Source: Candidatus Rifleibacteriota bacterium (GTDB taxonomy: Bacteria; Riflebacteria; Ozemobacteria; Ozemobacterales; Ozemobacteraceae). From it: DNA of 6,957 nt. Under the pieces are notes generated by a model. It did no database searches. It saw only the letters and a list, made by a program, of their open reading frames with translations, and had not been told where the DNA came from. The stretch lies in contig JAFXRA010000089.1 in the NCBI GenBank assembly GCA_017526725.1, positions 1 through 6,957 on the forward strand, in the 5' to 3' direction. How positions within the stretch are numbered: position 1 is the stretch's first letter; each line of letters starts with the position of its first letter. This document shows, one piece after another, positions 5,522 through 6,957 of this stretch. Position numbers and translations under genes: made by a program.

Positions 5522-6957
5522 TTATCTCAGATAATCCGGGTTATCGATTGACGGCATACCGCGAAGCTGAGGCAGATTGTAGCCAGAATTGAATACCCAG
5601 CTACTGAGGTTAAAACCTACATGTTTGTTAACTGTCCAGAATTTGTTTCTTGTCTTGGAACCATAGAATGAATTTTTGGCAATGCTTTCGCCGTTACGGC
5701 CTTCTTTAGAAAATTCTCCGCCGCCGAAACCGCCTTCAGAAAGATTTCTGTTGTTTATATCTCTAATAAATTCCCAGGCATAACATCTAGTAAGACTTGT
5801 GCCTGTTGCTTTCCCGGCAATTCTTCCCTGATTTTGACTGCAAATTCTGCTGTTCAACGCAATACAACCTTTGATTTCGCCGCCGTTGATATAACCGGCG
5901 ATTCCGCCTGCATAACTGGTTCCTATTCTACCGGTTTGAAGCAAGCCAGCGCTATAGCAGTTCTGTATCTTTGCTCTTTCTCCCTGGGCGATTATTCCGC
6001 CGACAGAACTATTTTGTCCTGAAGCAGTAATAGTTACATTGGTGTGACAGTCTGTAACCGTAGTATCTTCTCCATAACCGATTAAACCACCTATTGTTGT
6101 ATCTTTAACATCTGAGTTGATGTTTATGTTGCTTAAAGATTTTCTTATTGAAGTGTAATTAGTGCTATAACCGATTATACCGCCAATATAATTGTTTGCT
6201 TTTATGCTCCCTTCTGCATAACATTGGAATATTCTAGCATTAGAACAGTAGCCTGCAATGATTCCGCAGTAATTATTGGCGATTATTCCATTAGGTGACA
6301 AAGTTACTTTAAGATTTCTAACAGAACCATTTTTAATACAGCCGAACAAGCCTTGATAGTTTTCGTTGGCAGCATTTATTGAGAGATTGCGGATGGTTCT
6401 ATTGTTTCCATCGAAGAAACCATTGAAAGGTTCTTCATTGTCTCCTAAGGACAGCCAGTTTCCGTTTTGATAATTCCTTATGTCTAAATCACAGCCTAGT
6501 TTGAAGAATCTGCGCTTATAATCGCGAACCTTATCTAATTGATTAACATGGGTGATAATATAAGGATTAGCTGAAGTCCCGTTCCCGCCAGAGAAAGGTG
6601 AGTTATATCCGTCTTGTGGAAGAGCGATATATACAAGCTGGTCTTCTGTTGCATAATGCACTCCTTCGTCATCATAGCAGGTTGTTCTGAAAATCAAAGC
6701 ATTAGGAATGTCTTCTATATTAGTATTTTCAAAGCCAAGCCATACTGCGTAGCTTATAGAATTATTGTCGTAGTATTTTTCGAAATTACCCAAATCTATG
6801 CTGCAGAAGCTATAATTTCCTGCAGTAGTGAATGGAATTGCTTGAACAAATATTTTGTCTTTTTCGTAAAACTTATAGACGTTAAGGGAAACAGATGTCT
6901 GCGGTTGAATAATAGTCATTGTTTGAGAAGTAAATCTTGAATTTCTGCCGTACGTTG
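5522..6957 (-). CDS. GLUG-repeat protein, 5'-partial (start lies beyond the right edge)
   Basis: The frame ends at TAA (5522-5524) and runs open through the right edge. The first in-window ATG is at 6917-6919, but 12 more sense codons precede it (TYGRNSRFTSQT). It has no ribosome binding site and no signal peptide, although GLUG proteins are normally exported, so the true start is outside. Counting from that Met: residues 1-105 are an unrecognised beta-rich region; 111-180 form the GLUG entry module (GGNGTSANPYII, then F-x-GFFDGNNRTIRNLSI); about 7 GLUG cores follow at 188-371 (YQGLFGCI, CGIIAGYC, IGGIIGYS, IGGLIGYG, VGGIIAQG, AGGIAGYI, QGRIAGKA); a Gly-rich loop lies at 386-416; the C-terminal cap is FYGSKTRNKFW...LPQLRGM. 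It shares its module plan with the convergent lipoprotein. It is probably a surface or secreted binding protein; no enzyme motif is seen. Confidence 0.88.
   Translation of the reverse strand, partial: TYGRNSRFTSQTMTIIQPQTSVSLNVYKFYEKDKIFVQAIPFTTAGNYSFCSIDLGNFEKYYDNNSISYAVWLGFENTNIEDIPNALIFRTTCYDDEGVHYATEDQLVYIALPQDGYNSPFSGGNGTSANPYIITHVNQLDKVRDYKRRFFKLGCDLDIRNYQNGNWLSLGDNEEPFNGFFDGNNRTIRNLSINAANENYQGLFGCIKNGSVRNLKVTLSPNGIIANNYCGIIAGYCSNARIFQCYAEGSIKANNYIGGIIGYSTNYTSIRKSLSNININSDVKDTTIGGLIGYGEDTTVTDCHTNVTITASGQNSSVGGIIAQGERAKIQNCYSAGLLQTGRIGTSYAGGIAGYINGGEIKGCIALNSRICSQNQGRIAGKATGTSLTRCYAWEFIRDINNRNLSEGGFGGGEFSKEGRNGESIAKNSFYGSKTRNKFWTVNKHVGFNLSSWVFNSGYNLPQLRGMPSIDNPDYLR
5567..6589 (-). repeat. 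GLUG module of the minus-strand protein
   Basis: About seven GLUG cores are spaced 27-31 residues apart, shorter than in the lipoprotein. A Cys recurs at the same step after most cores (QCYAEGSI, DCHTNVTI, NCYSAGLL, GCIALNSRI, RCYAWEF). Gly codons in the C-terminal half are often GGC, while the lipoprotein's GLUG region mostly uses GGT and GGA. The two modules therefore do not look like a recent duplication. Confidence 0.78.

Noticed and set aside
5363..5551. 62-codon plus-strand frame in the convergent intergenic region
   Set aside because: It consists of the hairpin repeats and overlaps the end of the minus-strand gene.
5834..6940. Plus-strand frames opposite the minus-strand GLUG gene (5834-6022 and 6614-6940)
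   Set aside because: They are antisense to a well-supported GLUG coding region and show no domain of their own.

Overview
The window is AT-rich and carries two large genes that converge. Both encode secreted or surface-type repeat proteins, and regions rich in DNA hairpins lie around them. The left gene (472-5334, + strand) begins with a clear lipoprotein signal peptide (lipobox L-T-G-C27). This points to a bacterium, probably a diderm that displays lipoproteins on its surface. TGA ends the first gene and Trp is coded by TGG, so the ordinary bacterial code applies. Base composition, weak Shine-Dalgarno signals and GLUG/Ig-like surface proteins would fit several anaerobic, host- or sediment-associated lineages. 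I cannot name a phylum from this sequence.

Layout. Positions 1-471 hold no convincing gene. Within them, about 177-307 is a GC-rich island (74 of 120 bases are G/C at 181-300 by hand count, against 15 of 60 at 4021-4080 in the gene) made of four short hairpins that share a loop but have different arms. A hairpin of another kind next to it (147-173) recurs identically downstream of the gene. A good sigma70-like promoter (TTGCAA, 17 bp, TATAAT) lies at 388-416. Positions 472-5334 encode a 1620-residue lipoprotein: N-terminal beta-rich domains, a Pro/Glu/Gln hinge, six Ig-like repeats of about 105-117 residues, then a GLUG-repeat beta-solenoid with about 15 copies of the motif. Positions 5335-5521 are a hairpin-rich intergenic region without a classical T-tract terminator. 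Positions 5522-6957 on the minus strand encode the C-terminal part of a second GLUG protein, whose reading frame stays open to the right edge of the window, so its start is missing.

How the parts relate. Both proteins use the same entry module ahead of their GLUG repeats, so they are probably functional relatives (cell-envelope, adhesion or binding proteins). No catalytic residues could be identified in either. The most unusual feature is the non-coding DNA. The hairpin cluster left of the lipoprotein gene (read on the minus strand) and the one right of it (read on the plus strand) share one modular plan: small purine-loop hairpins, a linker, then GGGGGAGC leading into a 7-bp stem-loop. They therefore bracket the gene as outward-facing inverted elements. 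This resembles REP/BIME-type or MITE-type elements and could make the gene a recombining cassette; that interpretation is inference.
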